Part shown: positions 54,232-63,176 of the stretch, one piece after another
How positions within the stretch are numbered: position 1 is the first letter of the stretch
How the letters are laid out: each line of letters opens with the position of its first letter
Source of the DNA: Spirochaetales bacterium
GTDB taxonomy: Bacteria > Spirochaetota > Spirochaetia > DSM-2461
DNA: 64,000 bases
Reading direction: 5' to 3'
Assembly: GCA_003247135.1 (NCBI GenBank)
Contig: QKAW01000030.1
Span: 1 to 64,000 of the forward strand
Notes under the pieces: generated by a model
The model's input: only the letters and a program-made list of their open reading frames with translations
Database searches by the model: none
What the model was told of the DNA's origin: nothing
Translations under genes and position numbers: made by a program

Positions 54232-54255
54232 ATTTCATACAAGAATGTATGAAAT
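54232..54255. promoter_or_regulatory. 10-bp inverted repeat upstream of the EAL gene
   Basis: ATTTCATACA, loop AGAA, TGTATGAAAT are exact inverted repeats in the divergent intergenic region, about 50-75 bases upstream of the predicted sigma-54 start site. No T run follows, so it is not a terminator. It may be an activator or operator site. Confidence 0.5.
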
Positions 54256-54281
54256 ACAATAAAAAATGAGTGAATTTACTA

Positions 54282-54297
54282 TGGCATATAAATTGCA
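54282..54297 (+). promoter_or_regulatory. sigma-54-type -24/-12 promoter of the EAL gene
   Basis: TGGCATATAAATTGCA has GG and GC exactly 10 bases apart, as RpoN promoters require (consensus TGGCAC-N5-TTGCW). The predicted start is near 54306, which rules out the upstream frame start (54270) and fits translation from 54333. Confidence 0.6.
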
Positions 54298-54332
54298 TAA
54301 CAATGAGTGAAAAATTACACAAGGATACAAAA

Positions 54333-55589
54333 ATGAATTTTTTACAGACATCATCAGATATTAAAATAGAGACCTATTTTCACCCAATTATATCTTTAAA
54401 AGATAGAACAATTGTTGCATTCGAGGCTCTTAGCAGATTTAAAACACCATTAGATACAACCTTTAAATCAATATCGGAATTAATGTCTATAATTAGAAAA
54501 GAGAGTGAGCTCCTGGATCTTGACCTGTTATTAATAGAAACAGCAGCAAAGAATTTCAAAAAAAACTCGGTATGTGAAAAAAACACGATGCTGTTTATTA
54601 ACATAAGTTCAGTTATTGTAAATAAAGGTGAAGAGGGTGTATTTCTTATTACACAAATTCTCCACAACTACAATATAAAACCCCAAAGAGTAGTTCTGGA
54701 AATATTAGAAGAGAACCTAAAAGATACACAGAAGTGTAACAGATTTTTTATAAGTGCAAGAAGATCAAAGTATCTGCTAGCCCTGGATGATGTAGGGGTT
54801 GGTTTTTCCAACTTGCAAAGAATAGCCCAGGTTAAACCAGATATAATTAAGCTGGATAAATCATTAATATCAAATATGGATATGGATTTTTATAAAAGAA
54901 AAGTATTTAAATCACTTACTAAACTGGCTAATGATATTGGTTCAATTGTTGTTGCAGAAGGGGTAGAAACATCTAATGAAACTTTAACCTCTCTTCAATT
55001 AGGGGCTGTCCTGGTTCAGGGATTCTTTTTCTGTAAGCCTAATCCATCAATTAATGACATTTATTCACTATGTGAAAGCAAGATTATTAAAAGTTCCAGT
55101 GAACTAAAAAGCAGAGTTGATTCAAAAAATAGAAGAATTCAGCAGATGATTCAGAACCATAATAACTGTATAGATGGATTGTCCCAGATATTGGAAAATG
55201 CTGTTATTAGCAGATTCAATAGTGTTCTGGAAAAATTTATCGCAATAAATAACGATATTGATTGTATTTTTGTTCTTGATAACTCAGGAATTCAAATAAC
55301 TGATACAATTACTATGGATAAAGAATCTTCTGAAAAACACTTTCTATTTCAACCGGCACAGATAGGGACAGACCATAGCTTAAAACAGTACTATATTGAT
55401 CCAACATCCATTCACAGCTCTCACATTACAGAAAGATATATTTCAAAGGCTTCAGGGAAATCCTGTAGAACCTATTCAAAACAATTTTATCATAGAGGAA
55501 AAATATTAATCCTTTGTATAGATTTTATCGATTCAACCAATTTTATTTGTAATGTTGATGAAAACATAAAAAATTACAAGATAATTTAA
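54333..55589 (+). CDS. EAL domain cyclic di-GMP phosphodiesterase with YkuI_C-like sensor domain
   Basis: 418 residues from the ATG at 54333, which has AAGGAT 6 bases upstream and lies downstream of the sigma-54-type promoter. The EAL domain (about 10-240) has FEALSRF, MLFINIS, VLEILEEN, LDDVGVGFSNL, IIKLDKS, VAEGVET and VQGFFFCKP, so the metal and catalytic residues appear complete and it should hydrolyse cyclic di-GMP. The rest (about 260-418) resembles the PAS-like YkuI_C domain (FNSVLEKFIAINNDIDCIFV, then CRTYSKQFYHRGK). Cytoplasmic. It antagonises the GGDEF protein at 2995. Confidence 0.9.
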   Translation: MNFLQTSSDIKIETYFHPIISLKDRTIVAFEALSRFKTPLDTTFKSISELMSIIRKESELLDLDLLLIETAAKNFKKNSVCEKNTMLFINISSVIVNKGEEGVFLITQILHNYNIKPQRVVLEILEENLKDTQKCNRFFISARRSKYLLALDDVGVGFSNLQRIAQVKPDIIKLDKSLISNMDMDFYKRKVFKSLTKLANDIGSIVVAEGVETSNETLTSLQLGAVLVQGFFFCKPNPSINDIYSLCESKIIKSSSELKSRVDSKNRRIQQMIQNHNNCIDGLSQILENAVISRFNSVLEKFIAINNDIDCIFVLDNSGIQITDTITMDKESSEKHFLFQPAQIGTDHSLKQYYIDPTSIHSSHITERYISKASGKSCRTYSKQFYHRGKILILCIDFIDSTNFICNVDENIKNYKII

Positions 55590-56191
55590 TCAGTAACCCT
55601 AAAAAATTTGATTATTTTATCCTTTATTAAATTATAGTAAATCATTTTATTCGGGCCCAAAACAACTGTTAGGGCTTTCTGTTTTTCTCCTATACTGTTT
55701 ATGTAATTATTTTTAAATTCATAATTGTCAAGAATAATATGATTAAAATAATAATCCATTTTAAATATGCCGTTATCAATTTGAAAATATATAAAATCTT
55801 CATCACACTCAATTATAGAGGGTATTATTCCAATACCTAAAAACCGGGATTCTTTTTCAATGCCCTCTGAATCAATTAAATAGAATGTATAATCGTTAAA
55901 TATAATAAAGTCTCCACTATCAAGTAATTTAAAATAGTTTATTCTTGGAGATATTGAGGAAGTATAAATACTCTTTATATATTTTCCATGGGATGAAAAC
56001 ACAGCTATTCTATTGTTATAAAAATCCGGAATATAAAAATTTTCATAACTATCGACATCAAACAGGAATGGAAACCATATTTCATCAGAGTTGATATCAA
56101 AACCTATCTGATTCTGTTCATTCCCTAAACTAATAGTGGCTAAATTATCAGAAACAGTATTAAATATAAAACATAAAAGAAAAAGCAACAT
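55586..56191 (-). CDS. secreted beta-propeller-like protein
   Basis: 201 residues with an N-terminal hydrophobic segment (about 1-18) that reads as a signal peptide. The repeats FPFLFDVDSYENFYIPDF, then NRIAVFSSHGKYIKSI, resemble NHL or 6-bladed propeller repeats (6_bladed_beta-propeller) seen in many secreted binding proteins; only about half a propeller is present, so it may be a shortened member. The stop overlaps that of the EAL gene by 4 bases (convergent). No function can be assigned. Confidence 0.55.
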   Translation of the reverse strand: MLLFLLCFIFNTVSDNLATISLGNEQNQIGFDINSDEIWFPFLFDVDSYENFYIPDFYNNRIAVFSSHGKYIKSIYTSSISPRINYFKLLDSGDFIIFNDYTFYLIDSEGIEKESRFLGIGIIPSIIECDEDFIYFQIDNGIFKMDYYFNHIILDNYEFKNNYINSIGEKQKALTVVLGPNKMIYYNLIKDKIIKFFRVTD

Positions 56192-56229
56192 ATAATGTAT
56201 ATAGATTATTTCTTTTTAATAATTCAAAT

Positions 56230-57831
56230 TTATTGATTTATTTCCTTCATATATGAATCGATATCAAGAGCCATATTAAGTATTAGTTTTATATCATCTT
56301 TTATCTCAATTGTCTCGTTGGATATAACCCTTAAAGCAGTGAGTATATTTTCAGAGGCATTCCCTACATCAACAACATCCCCGTTTATCATCTTGTGGTT
56401 TTTTAAAACTTCATCAACTCTGGTACTAACCTGATTTGTCAAACTATTTAAAACAGTTGTTGTAGCCATTATTGAACCACTACCTGATGAAAGTGCTGCT
56501 GAACTGGATGCAATTTCATCCATAGCATTTGAAACTTCTATAATTTCGTTATGAATATTATTAAAGGAGTCTCCTGAGATTTTTACCTCATCTCCTGCTT
56601 TACTAATAGATTCCACAAGCTCATTGATAGTTAAACCAATCTCTTTAGCATTTTTTGAACTGCTTTCTGCCAATTTTCTAATCTCGGCGGCAACAACTGC
56701 AAAGCCACTACCTGCTTCTCCAGCGTGAGCCGCTTCTATAGCTGCATTCATTGAGAGAAGGTTTGTCTGTGATGCTATCTTGTCTATAACCTTAGTCATT
56801 ACCTTTATTCTTTCAATATTATTTATTACATTATCAAAAGACTTAATAGTTTTATTAATTAAGCTTTCCCCCTCTTTTGAGGAGTTTAAAAGATTAGAAA
56901 CACTCAGCTTTTTATTATTTATTACATTTGTTACATTTATTATTGATGCATTCATGTCTTCCACTGCTCTGCTTGATTCAGTGACATTATTTAGCTGTTC
57001 ATCAGCTATATCCTTTAAATTACTTATTTCTGTAAAAATAATCTGTAATGCATCAGATGAGTGTTCAAATCTATTTCTCAAAATATCCATCTGATTCTGA
57101 ACATCTTTAGTTTTTAATGAGATCTCCTCTCCTGCTCTGTCAGCTTCCCTGGAAAAACTTAAAAGTTCACTGCTCTTCTCCAACTGTTTATTTGAGTTTT
57201 CAACCAATTTTTCAATAACTTTTTTATCACTGTTAACAAGTTCAAGTTTTTCTTTAATATCTAATGTAATTTCCAATTCAATCTTCTTCATAAAGTAAAT
57301 GGTTAGAGCAATACCTACAAGAATACAAAATGGTAGTATTATCTGAACTGATACTGGTTTAACATGGGACTCAATTAATCCTAATTTTGCAGAAATTGAC
57401 ATCGAAGTTATAAAACTTATCAATGAGATAACATTTATATATATTAGATTTCTAAGTCGGTGAGTAATCATTCCTGCAGAGGCAAAAAGCAGAGCATAAT
57501 TAACCACATGCCTGTAGGGAATCTGAATTATTTTTACCGATTCAATGAACATATTAAGGGTTAATCCTATATAGGCACCAAAAAGAAAAAGAAGGGTGGA
57601 TTTATTATATTCACCTTTAAATAGATACAGAAGTGAAAAACCTATTGACAAGATAGTTAGGTAACCATTCAAATTCCCAATAAAACCATCACCAGTGAGA
57701 ATTTTTAATATTATGACTACTATTAAAAGAAAAAAGCTTGTTATTGAAAATATCGAGAAGGCTGGAGCCTTTCTTTGAATACTATAGTCAGAATCACTAT
57801 ATATTTTTTTTATATATTTAACAAAATTCAT
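56230..57831 (-). CDS. methyl-accepting chemotaxis protein with polytopic membrane domain
   Basis: 533 residues. The first 200 contain about six hydrophobic segments with hardly any external domain, so it may sense a membrane or intracellular property. Then a coiled-coil and the cytoplasmic signalling domain with the conserved tip [20 protein letters not shown] and [15 protein letters not shown]. No HAMP domain is evident. AGAGG precedes the ATG, with a consensus promoter upstream. Single gene. It should couple to CheW and CheA elsewhere in the genome. Confidence 0.9.
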   Translation of the reverse strand: MNFVKYIKKIYSDSDYSIQRKAPAFSIFSITSFFLLIVVIILKILTGDGFIGNLNGYLTILSIGFSLLYLFKGEYNKSTLLFLFGAYIGLTLNMFIESVKIIQIPYRHVVNYALLFASAGMITHRLRNLIYINVISLISFITSMSISAKLGLIESHVKPVSVQIILPFCILVGIALTIYFMKKIELEITLDIKEKLELVNSDKKVIEKLVENSNKQLEKSSELLSFSREADRAGEEISLKTKDVQNQMDILRNRFEHSSDALQIIFTEISNLKDIADEQLNNVTESSRAVEDMNASIINVTNVINNKKLSVSNLLNSSKEGESLINKTIKSFDNVINNIERIKVMTKVIDKIASQTNLLSMNAAIEAAHAGEAGSGFAVVAAEIRKLAESSSKNAKEIGLTINELVESISKAGDEVKISGDSFNNIHNEIIEVSNAMDEIASSSAALSSGSGSIMATTTVLNSLTNQVSTRVDEVLKNHKMINGDVVDVGNASENILTALRVISNETIEIKDDIKLILNMALDIDSYMKEINQ

Positions 57832-57851
57832 TATTACCTCTTTTATTTACA

Positions 57852-57880
57852 ATTTTATATGTAAAGAAAAAATTTTGCAA
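57852..57880 (-). promoter_or_regulatory. promoter of the polytopic chemoreceptor gene
   Basis: On the minus strand TTGCAA (57875-57880), 17 bases and TAAAAT (57852-57857), then AGAGG and the ATG at 57831. Confidence 0.6.
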
Positions 57881-57907
57881 AAACATTTCTATAATTCACT
57901 CTTTCCA

Positions 57908-57936
57908 TTGAAGTTGATAATTTATTCATATAAATT
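57908..57936 (+). promoter_or_regulatory. promoter of the ABC-F gene, leaderless geometry
   Basis: TTGAAG (57908-57913), 17 bases and TAAATT (57931-57936). The -10 box ends 7 bases before the ATG at 57943, and no Shine-Dalgarno sequence is present, so the start codon would be the 5' end of the mRNA. Confidence 0.5.
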
Positions 57937-57942
57937 AGATTC

Positions 57943-59562
57943 ATGGTAAATGTCACGAATATATCTTTAAGCTATGGTGGAAGAAACTTATACAAAAACG
58001 GTAGCTTTATAATAAGACCCCAGGATAAAATTGGGTTAGTAGGCCCTAATGGGTCAGGAAAAACATCACTGTTTAGAATTTTAAGTGGTGAAGAGAAAGC
58101 TGATGAAGGAACAATAACAACACCTTCCAATTTTGTAATTGGCTATTTTTCCCAGGATGTAGGTGAAATGAAGGGTCGAACAGCACTGGAAGAGGCTCAA
58201 CTTGGAGCAGGAAATGCCTATGAGCTGGGAATTCAGTTAAGTGAAATAGAGCATAAAATGTGTGATCCGGATCTAACACCTGATGAACTTGATTCTATAA
58301 TGGAGTCCTACGGAAGAATTCAATCTGAATATCAGGATCTTGGAGGGTATGAATTAGAAACCCAGGCTAAAACAATTCTATCTGGTCTTGGAATTGGAGA
58401 GAACAGATGGAGCGAACCTGTAGAATCATTTTCCGGTGGATGGAAGATGAGAATAGCTTTAGCAAAAATTCTACTTATGAATCCGGATCTATTACTAATA
58501 GATGAGCCAACAAATCACCTGGATATTGAAACTATTATATGGCTTGAAGAGTGGCTAAGAAATTTCAAAGGCTCAATATTAATGACAAGTCATGACCGGG
58601 AGTTTATGACTAGATTATGTAATCGAACTTTGGAAGTTGCACCAGGCTCAATAACCCTCTATTCCGGAGATTATGATTTCTATATGTCTGAAAGAGTTAT
58701 TAGAAGAGAGCAATTAATTGCCTCAAAAAGAAAGCAGGATGCCATGCTTGCAAAAGAAGAGGAATTTATTGCCAAATTCGCAGCTCGGGCAAGCCATGCT
58801 GCTCAGGTTCAATCAAGAGTAAAAACAATTGAAAAGATAGAGAGAATTGTAATACCTCCTGAACCCAAAGTTATGAAACTGCAACTGCCGGAAATAACAA
58901 GGGGTGGAGATATTGTTGTTTCCCTGGAGAATCTTGCTAAAGAGTATATTCTTAAAGATGGTTCTGTACACCCTGTTTTTAGCGGAATAACAGGTGTTGT
59001 TAATAGAACCGACAAAATTGCTGTTACGGGAATAAATGGTGCTGGTAAATCTACACTATTAAAAATAATCAATGGTTCACTGGAAGCTACCGAAGGTAAA
59101 GCTACTATTGGTCAAAGTACCACTATAGGTTACTTTAGCCAGTACTCATCTGATTCTCTAAACCCTGAAAATACAATCTATCAGGAGGTTGCTGCTCTTT
59201 TACCAAACGAAACAGTTGGTTATATTCGTAACCTTTTGGGATCTTTTCTTTTTAGCGGAGATGATATAGATAAACCAATATCTGTTCTTTCAGGAGGAGA
59301 GAAAAGCCGGGTAATGCTAGCCTGTCTTTTATCTCAACCATATAATTTTATAATTCTGGATGAGCCTACAAATCACCTTGATATTGCAAGTAGAGAAGTA
59401 CTTCTAGAGGCACTTAAGGAGTATAAGGGAACAGTTATGATAGTTAGCCACGATAGATATTTCCTTAGACACTTTATTACCAGAGTTTTTGAAGTAGACC
59501 ATGGTCATCTACATATTTATGAAGGTGATTATAACTACTATGAAACAAAAAAAGCTGAATAG
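57943..59562 (+). CDS. ABC-F family translation-associated ATPase
   Basis: 539 residues with two ABC ATPase domains and no membrane segments. First Walker A GPNGSGKTS near residue 36, signature FSGGWKMRIALA, and Walker B LLLIDEPTNHLD. Second Walker A GINGAGKST near 365, signature LSGGEKSRVMLA, Walker B FIILDEPTNHLD. The linker between them (about 250-310) is helical and basic. ABC-F proteins act on ribosomes; EttA, Uup and antibiotic-protection members share this layout, and I cannot separate them. No ribosome-binding site is present, and the promoter predicts a leaderless mRNA. Confidence 0.9.
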   Translation: MVNVTNISLSYGGRNLYKNGSFIIRPQDKIGLVGPNGSGKTSLFRILSGEEKADEGTITTPSNFVIGYFSQDVGEMKGRTALEEAQLGAGNAYELGIQLSEIEHKMCDPDLTPDELDSIMESYGRIQSEYQDLGGYELETQAKTILSGLGIGENRWSEPVESFSGGWKMRIALAKILLMNPDLLLIDEPTNHLDIETIIWLEEWLRNFKGSILMTSHDREFMTRLCNRTLEVAPGSITLYSGDYDFYMSERVIRREQLIASKRKQDAMLAKEEEFIAKFAARASHAAQVQSRVKTIEKIERIVIPPEPKVMKLQLPEITRGGDIVVSLENLAKEYILKDGSVHPVFSGITGVVNRTDKIAVTGINGAGKSTLLKIINGSLEATEGKATIGQSTTIGYFSQYSSDSLNPENTIYQEVAALLPNETVGYIRNLLGSFLFSGDDIDKPISVLSGGEKSRVMLACLLSQPYNFIILDEPTNHLDIASREVLLEALKEYKGTVMIVSHDRYFLRHFITRVFEVDHGHLHIYEGDYNYYETKKAE

Positions 59563-59569
59563 TTAAAAA

Positions 59570-59597
59570 TGGGACTCTAAAAATTAATGGAGTCCCA
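59570..59597 (-). terminator. terminator at the end of the ArsC-like gene
   Basis: TGGGACTC and GAGTCCCA form an 8-bp stem with a 12-base loop, overlapping the last codons of the ArsC-like gene. On the minus strand TTTTTAAC follows. It may also act on the ABC-F gene from the other side. Confidence 0.7.
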
Positions 59598-59927
59598 CTC
59601 TTCTTCCTTAAAACCTACTACTCCAAAGTTATCCCCTAAAACAAATGGTCTTTTAATTAATGCTCCATTACCGGATAATTCTTTTATAGCTTCATCTTCA
59701 TTAAAAGATTTAATTTTCTCTTTATAATTTCCCTCTTTATATGCTACACCTGAAGTATTAAACATTCTTTTTAAATTTCCACCAAGAAAATCAAGCATTC
59801 TTCTAAGCTCTACTTCACTAGGTGGATTCTCCAGAATTTCCAGAGCTTCAAATTCCACCCCTCGGTTATTCAAATAACTTATTGCTTTTCTACAGCTACC
59901 ACACTTGTTGTATTTCCAAATTTTCAT
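59577..59927 (-). CDS. ArsC/Spx-family protein
   Basis: About 116 residues from the ATG at 59927, which has GGAGG 5 bases upstream; the frame opens 12 bases earlier, but that ATG lies before the ribosome-binding site. The N-terminus reads KIWKYNKCGSCRKAISYL with a CxxC redox pair, and the C-terminus has LIKRPFVLGDN. These match the ArsC-like family, which includes Spx/MgsR regulators and glutaredoxin-dependent reductases. Its task is not certain. Last gene of an operon following yaaA (2-base gap to the longer frame). Confidence 0.85.
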   Translation of the reverse strand: MKIWKYNKCGSCRKAISYLNNRGVEFEALEILENPPSEVELRRMLDFLGGNLKRMFNTSGVAYKEGNYKEKIKSFNEDEAIKELSGNGALIKRPFVLGDNFGVVGFKEEEWDSINF

Positions 59928-59941
59928 AAAAACCTCCATTA

Positions 59942-60688
59942 TTATCTTTTTATATATAGATATTTATCATTATGAATCTCTTCAAGAGTATAATTCTCCA
60001 GCTTGATTTTCTCAAACTCCTCAGTTGTTTTAACTCTTTTCTCAATAATTTTTCTTGCAAGAAGTCCCCGGGCTCTCTTAGACCACATAGCCTCTGTTTT
60101 TAAAACACCGTTTTTTAAAGTTTTAAATTCAGGGGTAATGATTCTTCCAGATATACACTCTCTGTTTAGCAGGTTAAAATACTCTGCAGAACTTAGATTA
60201 ATAAGAATATCTCCAGATAAAAACTCATTATTTATATAATTTGTTAATTTTTCACTCCAGAATTTCTTTAAGTTTAAATCATCAACCTGCAGTTTATCAA
60301 TTACATCAAGTCTATAGGGCATCATTAAATCCAGTGGTTTTAAAATACCGTACTGACCGCTAAAAATTCTTAAATGATTATTAGAATACTCAATGTCATC
60401 ACTGGATAAAGTTTGAGGATTCAAAGAATTAAAGGCTTCACCGCAAAATGTATAGATAGCTAAAGAACCTTCATTAGAACTTGGAAACTTTCTCCATTTT
60501 TCAACTAGTTCCCAGGTTGAGTCCATTAGTTTATTGCTAATCCCAAGAATCTTCTGAAATGAAGCTTTGCCCAGAACCTCTATAGTAGAATGTATATTTT
60601 TAGCTTCATCAATAAAAAAAGGTGTTGACCATTCTTTGTTTACACTGGAGATTTTTTGTGTCTTGGTCGGGGATAAAATTATTTTCAA
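59942..60688 (-). CDS. yaaA: YaaA-family (DUF328) peroxide-stress protein
   Basis: 248 residues. Starts KIILSPTKTQKI, and contains YTFCGEAFNSL, FSGQYGILKPLDLMMPYRLD and INLSSAEYF, all typical of YaaA, which limits intracellular iron and protects DNA during peroxide stress. The start is TTG at 60688, as no ATG is available before the conserved N-terminus; the ribosome-binding site is weak, suggesting coupling to the gene 2 bases upstream. In an operon with a membrane protein gene and metF. Confidence 0.88.
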   Translation of the reverse strand: MKIILSPTKTQKISSVNKEWSTPFFIDEAKNIHSTIEVLGKASFQKILGISNKLMDSTWELVEKWRKFPSSNEGSLAIYTFCGEAFNSLNPQTLSSDDIEYSNNHLRIFSGQYGILKPLDLMMPYRLDVIDKLQVDDLNLKKFWSEKLTNYINNEFLSGDILINLSSAEYFNLLNRECISGRIITPEFKTLKNGVLKTEAMWSKRARGLLARKIIEKRVKTTEEFEKIKLENYTLEEIHNDKYLYIKR

Positions 60689-60690
60689 AA

Positions 60691-61146
60691 TTAATCTTTA
60701 ATCCACAAGCCCAATATCTTATTTTCATAATAGAAAATTCTAACATCAAGTCCCTCTTTTATAGGTCCACCATTAACAATATATTGATGAAATCCAGGAG
60801 ATTTATCATCATAATAGGAAAATTCAACACCACTTACAGTAAAGGACTCAGGGGAAAATTGACTCCCAATTAATAAATTGGTAACCTCTCCCTCAACAAA
60901 ACTATGCTTTTTTTCAAGAAGTTTCTTTTTAAGGGCTCTATACTCTTTTGTTTTAATATTATACTGCATTACAATTAAAAATATTCCAAAAATGAGGATA
61001 AATGGTGTTAAATTAGCCATTTTTGTATACTTAATTCTCATACGAAAATAAAAAGCAACACCCACAATAATTAATAAAGCAATGCTAGTAAATAGTGAAC
61101 TTATATCTTCTCCGTTTGTCAAAATATTAAAATACTCTCTATACAT
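60691..61146 (-). CDS. small membrane protein of unknown function
   Basis: 151 residues. Two membrane segments at about 17-36 and 48-64. The C-terminal 80 residues form a soluble beta domain (VEGEVTNLLIG, FTVSGVEFSYYDD, and GPIKEGLDVRIFYYENKILGLWI) that resembles DUF3592-type modules: such modules consist of a hydrophobic pair and a small beta-rich part. GAGG lies upstream of the ATG. Between metF-type and yaaA genes in an operon. No function is assigned. Confidence 0.6.
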   Translation of the reverse strand: MYREYFNILTNGEDISSLFTSIALLIIVGVAFYFRMRIKYTKMANLTPFILIFGIFLIVMQYNIKTKEYRALKKKLLEKKHSFVEGEVTNLLIGSQFSPESFTVSGVEFSYYDDKSPGFHQYIVNGGPIKEGLDVRIFYYENKILGLWIKD

Positions 61147-61155
61147 AATCTTTTA

Positions 61156-62925
61156 TTACCTCTTTACTAAGGAAGTTTTATAAATAATTTTTTCGATCAT
61201 ACTGGTTCTAAAAAAAGGTGTTATAAAATAAAAACCATCAACCCACTGTTTTAATTTGTTTACCATATTAACTGAGACCTCAATTCCAACCTCTTCAGCC
61301 TCTTCTCGACTCATATCAGGTCTGAAATAGTTAATAATTCTCTCTGGAATTGAAATTCCCGGGAATTCATTATTTAAAAATTGTGCATTATTATATGTTA
61401 CTATAGGCATAATTCCTGCTAGTAAAGTTACGTTTTTTCTACTAACAATCTCTTTTATGTATGTTACTACAGAATCATCAAATATTGGCTGGGTCAGAAT
61501 TAATTCTGCACCGGACTCTACCTTTTTATTCATTTTAATAATTTCTGCATCGATATTCTGAGCATTTATATTAAATGCTCCAGCAATTTTTACAGGATCG
61601 GAACTAAATATGTTTTTATTAAATTGATCAGCTAAACTCATTAATGTTGTGGAATTACAGTTAAAAACTTTTTTAACAACATCTTTCTCTTCCAAAGGTA
61701 TTGGATCTCCTGTTACAAATAAAAAATCCCTTATTCCTTCGGAATAACCTCCTAAAATATCAGATTTTAGTGCTATTAGATTTCTATCTCTACAACATAA
61801 GTGAGGCATTACTCTTATTCCAACCTCTCGATTTATTCGTGCTGCTGCTATTATTGGATTTAACCTTACTCTTCCAGAGGGTGAGTCTGCTAATGTTATA
61901 ATATCTGCACCAATATCCTTAAGTCTTTTTGCTCCTTGTATAATTTTGGATAAATCATAATTTGTCGGAGGATCAAGCTCTACAGCCAGTAAATATTTCT
62001 TACTATTTGGCTTTGAATTTATATTATTGTCCTCATTTGCAGAGTAATTGCTATCTACTGGTTTTAAACCATTAGTATAAATATTGCTTAATGCTTTTAT
62101 ATGTTTTGGTTCAGTTCCACAACATCCTCCAATTATTTTTACTCCGGATTCAGTAGACTCAATCAATTTTTCAGCAAAATATCTCTCATTTGTATTAAAA
62201 AAAGTTCTATTATTTACAAGTTCCGGATAACCCGCATTAGGATAGAATGATAGAATCTTTTTAGTAATTTTTAATTTTTTTATCAGTTTTAGCAGATGAG
62301 CTGGACCGGAACCACAATTAAAACCAATTACATCACTTTTTAAAAGTGCTGGATTTTCAAATAGATCATTATAATGTATTCCATTCCTGGTATATCCATC
62401 TTTTGATACTGAAAACTGTATCATAATTATAGAGTCTTCCTTCCTGGATTTGATATAATCAAATAGCTCTTCTAAAAAATCTATATTGCTAAAAGTTTCA
62501 AAATTAAAAATTGAAATACTGTTTTCAAGAAAAAGGTCAACAATATACTTATATTCATCAATAATATAACTATCAGAAAAGTATTTACCATCACCATTAA
62601 TATTAAAAATGGGTCCGATATTTCCAGCAAAAAAAAGATCTTTTTTTCCTGATGCTTCCCTCAAATTTTTGCATGCTGCATCAATTAAAGATTTCAAATA
62701 AAATTTATCACAGTTAAGGGAAACCGTATTAGCTGAAAAGGTATTTGTACGTATAAGTTTAGCTCCACTATCTATATACTCTTTATGAATTTTTCTAATA
62801 GCGGCGGAGTTCGTTAAATTAGCTTCTTCAACACTGGTATCTGTAGTGTTATATAAATTATAATAATATGTACCTATTGCACCATCAGCTATTAAAATAT
62901 TTTTTTCTAAATACTCTTGTAACAT
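61156..62925 (-). CDS. bifunctional homocysteine S-methyltransferase / methylenetetrahydrofolate reductase
   Basis: 589 residues. Residues about 1-290 are a zinc-dependent homocysteine methyltransferase domain: DGAIGTYYY start, IGFNCGSGP with the first Zn-ligand Cys, and IIGGCCGTEPKHI with the paired Cys. Residues about 305-589 are a MetF-type barrel (LLAVELDPPTNYDL, VTGDPIPL, LTQPIFDD). The two halves remake methionine with methyl groups from folate, as in Bacillus YitJ. The methyl donor (S-methylmethionine or folate) is not certain. No riboswitch was seen upstream. No Shine-Dalgarno sequence precedes the ATG. First gene of the operon continuing to the ArsC-like gene. Confidence 0.92.
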   Translation of the reverse strand: MLQEYLEKNILIADGAIGTYYYNLYNTTDTSVEEANLTNSAAIRKIHKEYIDSGAKLIRTNTFSANTVSLNCDKFYLKSLIDAACKNLREASGKKDLFFAGNIGPIFNINGDGKYFSDSYIIDEYKYIVDLFLENSISIFNFETFSNIDFLEELFDYIKSRKEDSIIMIQFSVSKDGYTRNGIHYNDLFENPALLKSDVIGFNCGSGPAHLLKLIKKLKITKKILSFYPNAGYPELVNNRTFFNTNERYFAEKLIESTESGVKIIGGCCGTEPKHIKALSNIYTNGLKPVDSNYSANEDNNINSKPNSKKYLLAVELDPPTNYDLSKIIQGAKRLKDIGADIITLADSPSGRVRLNPIIAAARINREVGIRVMPHLCCRDRNLIALKSDILGGYSEGIRDFLFVTGDPIPLEEKDVVKKVFNCNSTTLMSLADQFNKNIFSSDPVKIAGAFNINAQNIDAEIIKMNKKVESGAELILTQPIFDDSVVTYIKEIVSRKNVTLLAGIMPIVTYNNAQFLNNEFPGISIPERIINYFRPDMSREEAEEVGIEVSVNMVNKLKQWVDGFYFITPFFRTSMIEKIIYKTSLVKR

Positions 62926-62988
62926 TATTTAAACATATATAATTCCCAACTCAATATCTATAGTTTTTTAAAATATTTATGAATTATG

Positions 62989-63017
62989 TTGACCAATAAA
63001 ATATAATTATGTATTAT
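62989..63017 (+). promoter_or_regulatory. promoter of the tRNA-Gln gene
   Basis: TTGACC (62989-62994), 17 bases and TATTAT (63012-63017), starting about 16 bases before the tRNA. Confidence 0.8.
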
Positions 63018-63032
63018 ACATTTCGTAAGCAA

Positions 63033-63104
63033 TTGGACGTCGACAAGCGGTAAGTCACATGGTTTTGATCCATGCATTCGTAGGTTCGAATCCTACCGTC
63101 CAAG
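63033..63104 (+). tRNA. trnQ: tRNA-Gln, anticodon TTG
   Basis: The acceptor arms TTGGACG (63033-63039) and CGTCCAA (63097-63103) pair perfectly, with G as discriminator. The anticodon stem CATGG/CCATG carries the loop TTTTGAT, giving anticodon TTG (glutamine, codons CAA and CAG). The T loop GTTCGAATC is present with a GTAGG/CCTAC stem. No CCA is encoded. Monocistronic, with its own promoter and terminator. Confidence 0.95.
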
Positions 63105-63105
63105 T

Positions 63106-63139
63106 AAGAGTTAAGATATTTCTTAACTCTTTTTTTTTC
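63106..63139 (+). terminator. terminator after tRNA-Gln
   Basis: AAGAGTTAAGA and TCTTAACTCTT form an 11-bp stem with a TATT loop, followed by a T run. Confidence 0.9.
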
Positions 63140-63176
63140 TCTTTATATTTAAAACATATTTTTGTATACTACCCAA

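Noticed and set aside
54270-54332. Longer N-terminus for the EAL protein
   Set aside because: The sigma-54-type promoter lies inside this stretch, and only the ATG at 54333 has a ribosome-binding site.
62926-62988. SAM or other methionine-related riboswitch upstream of the metF-type gene
   Set aside because: The gap is too short for a riboswitch and shows no conserved core or terminator.
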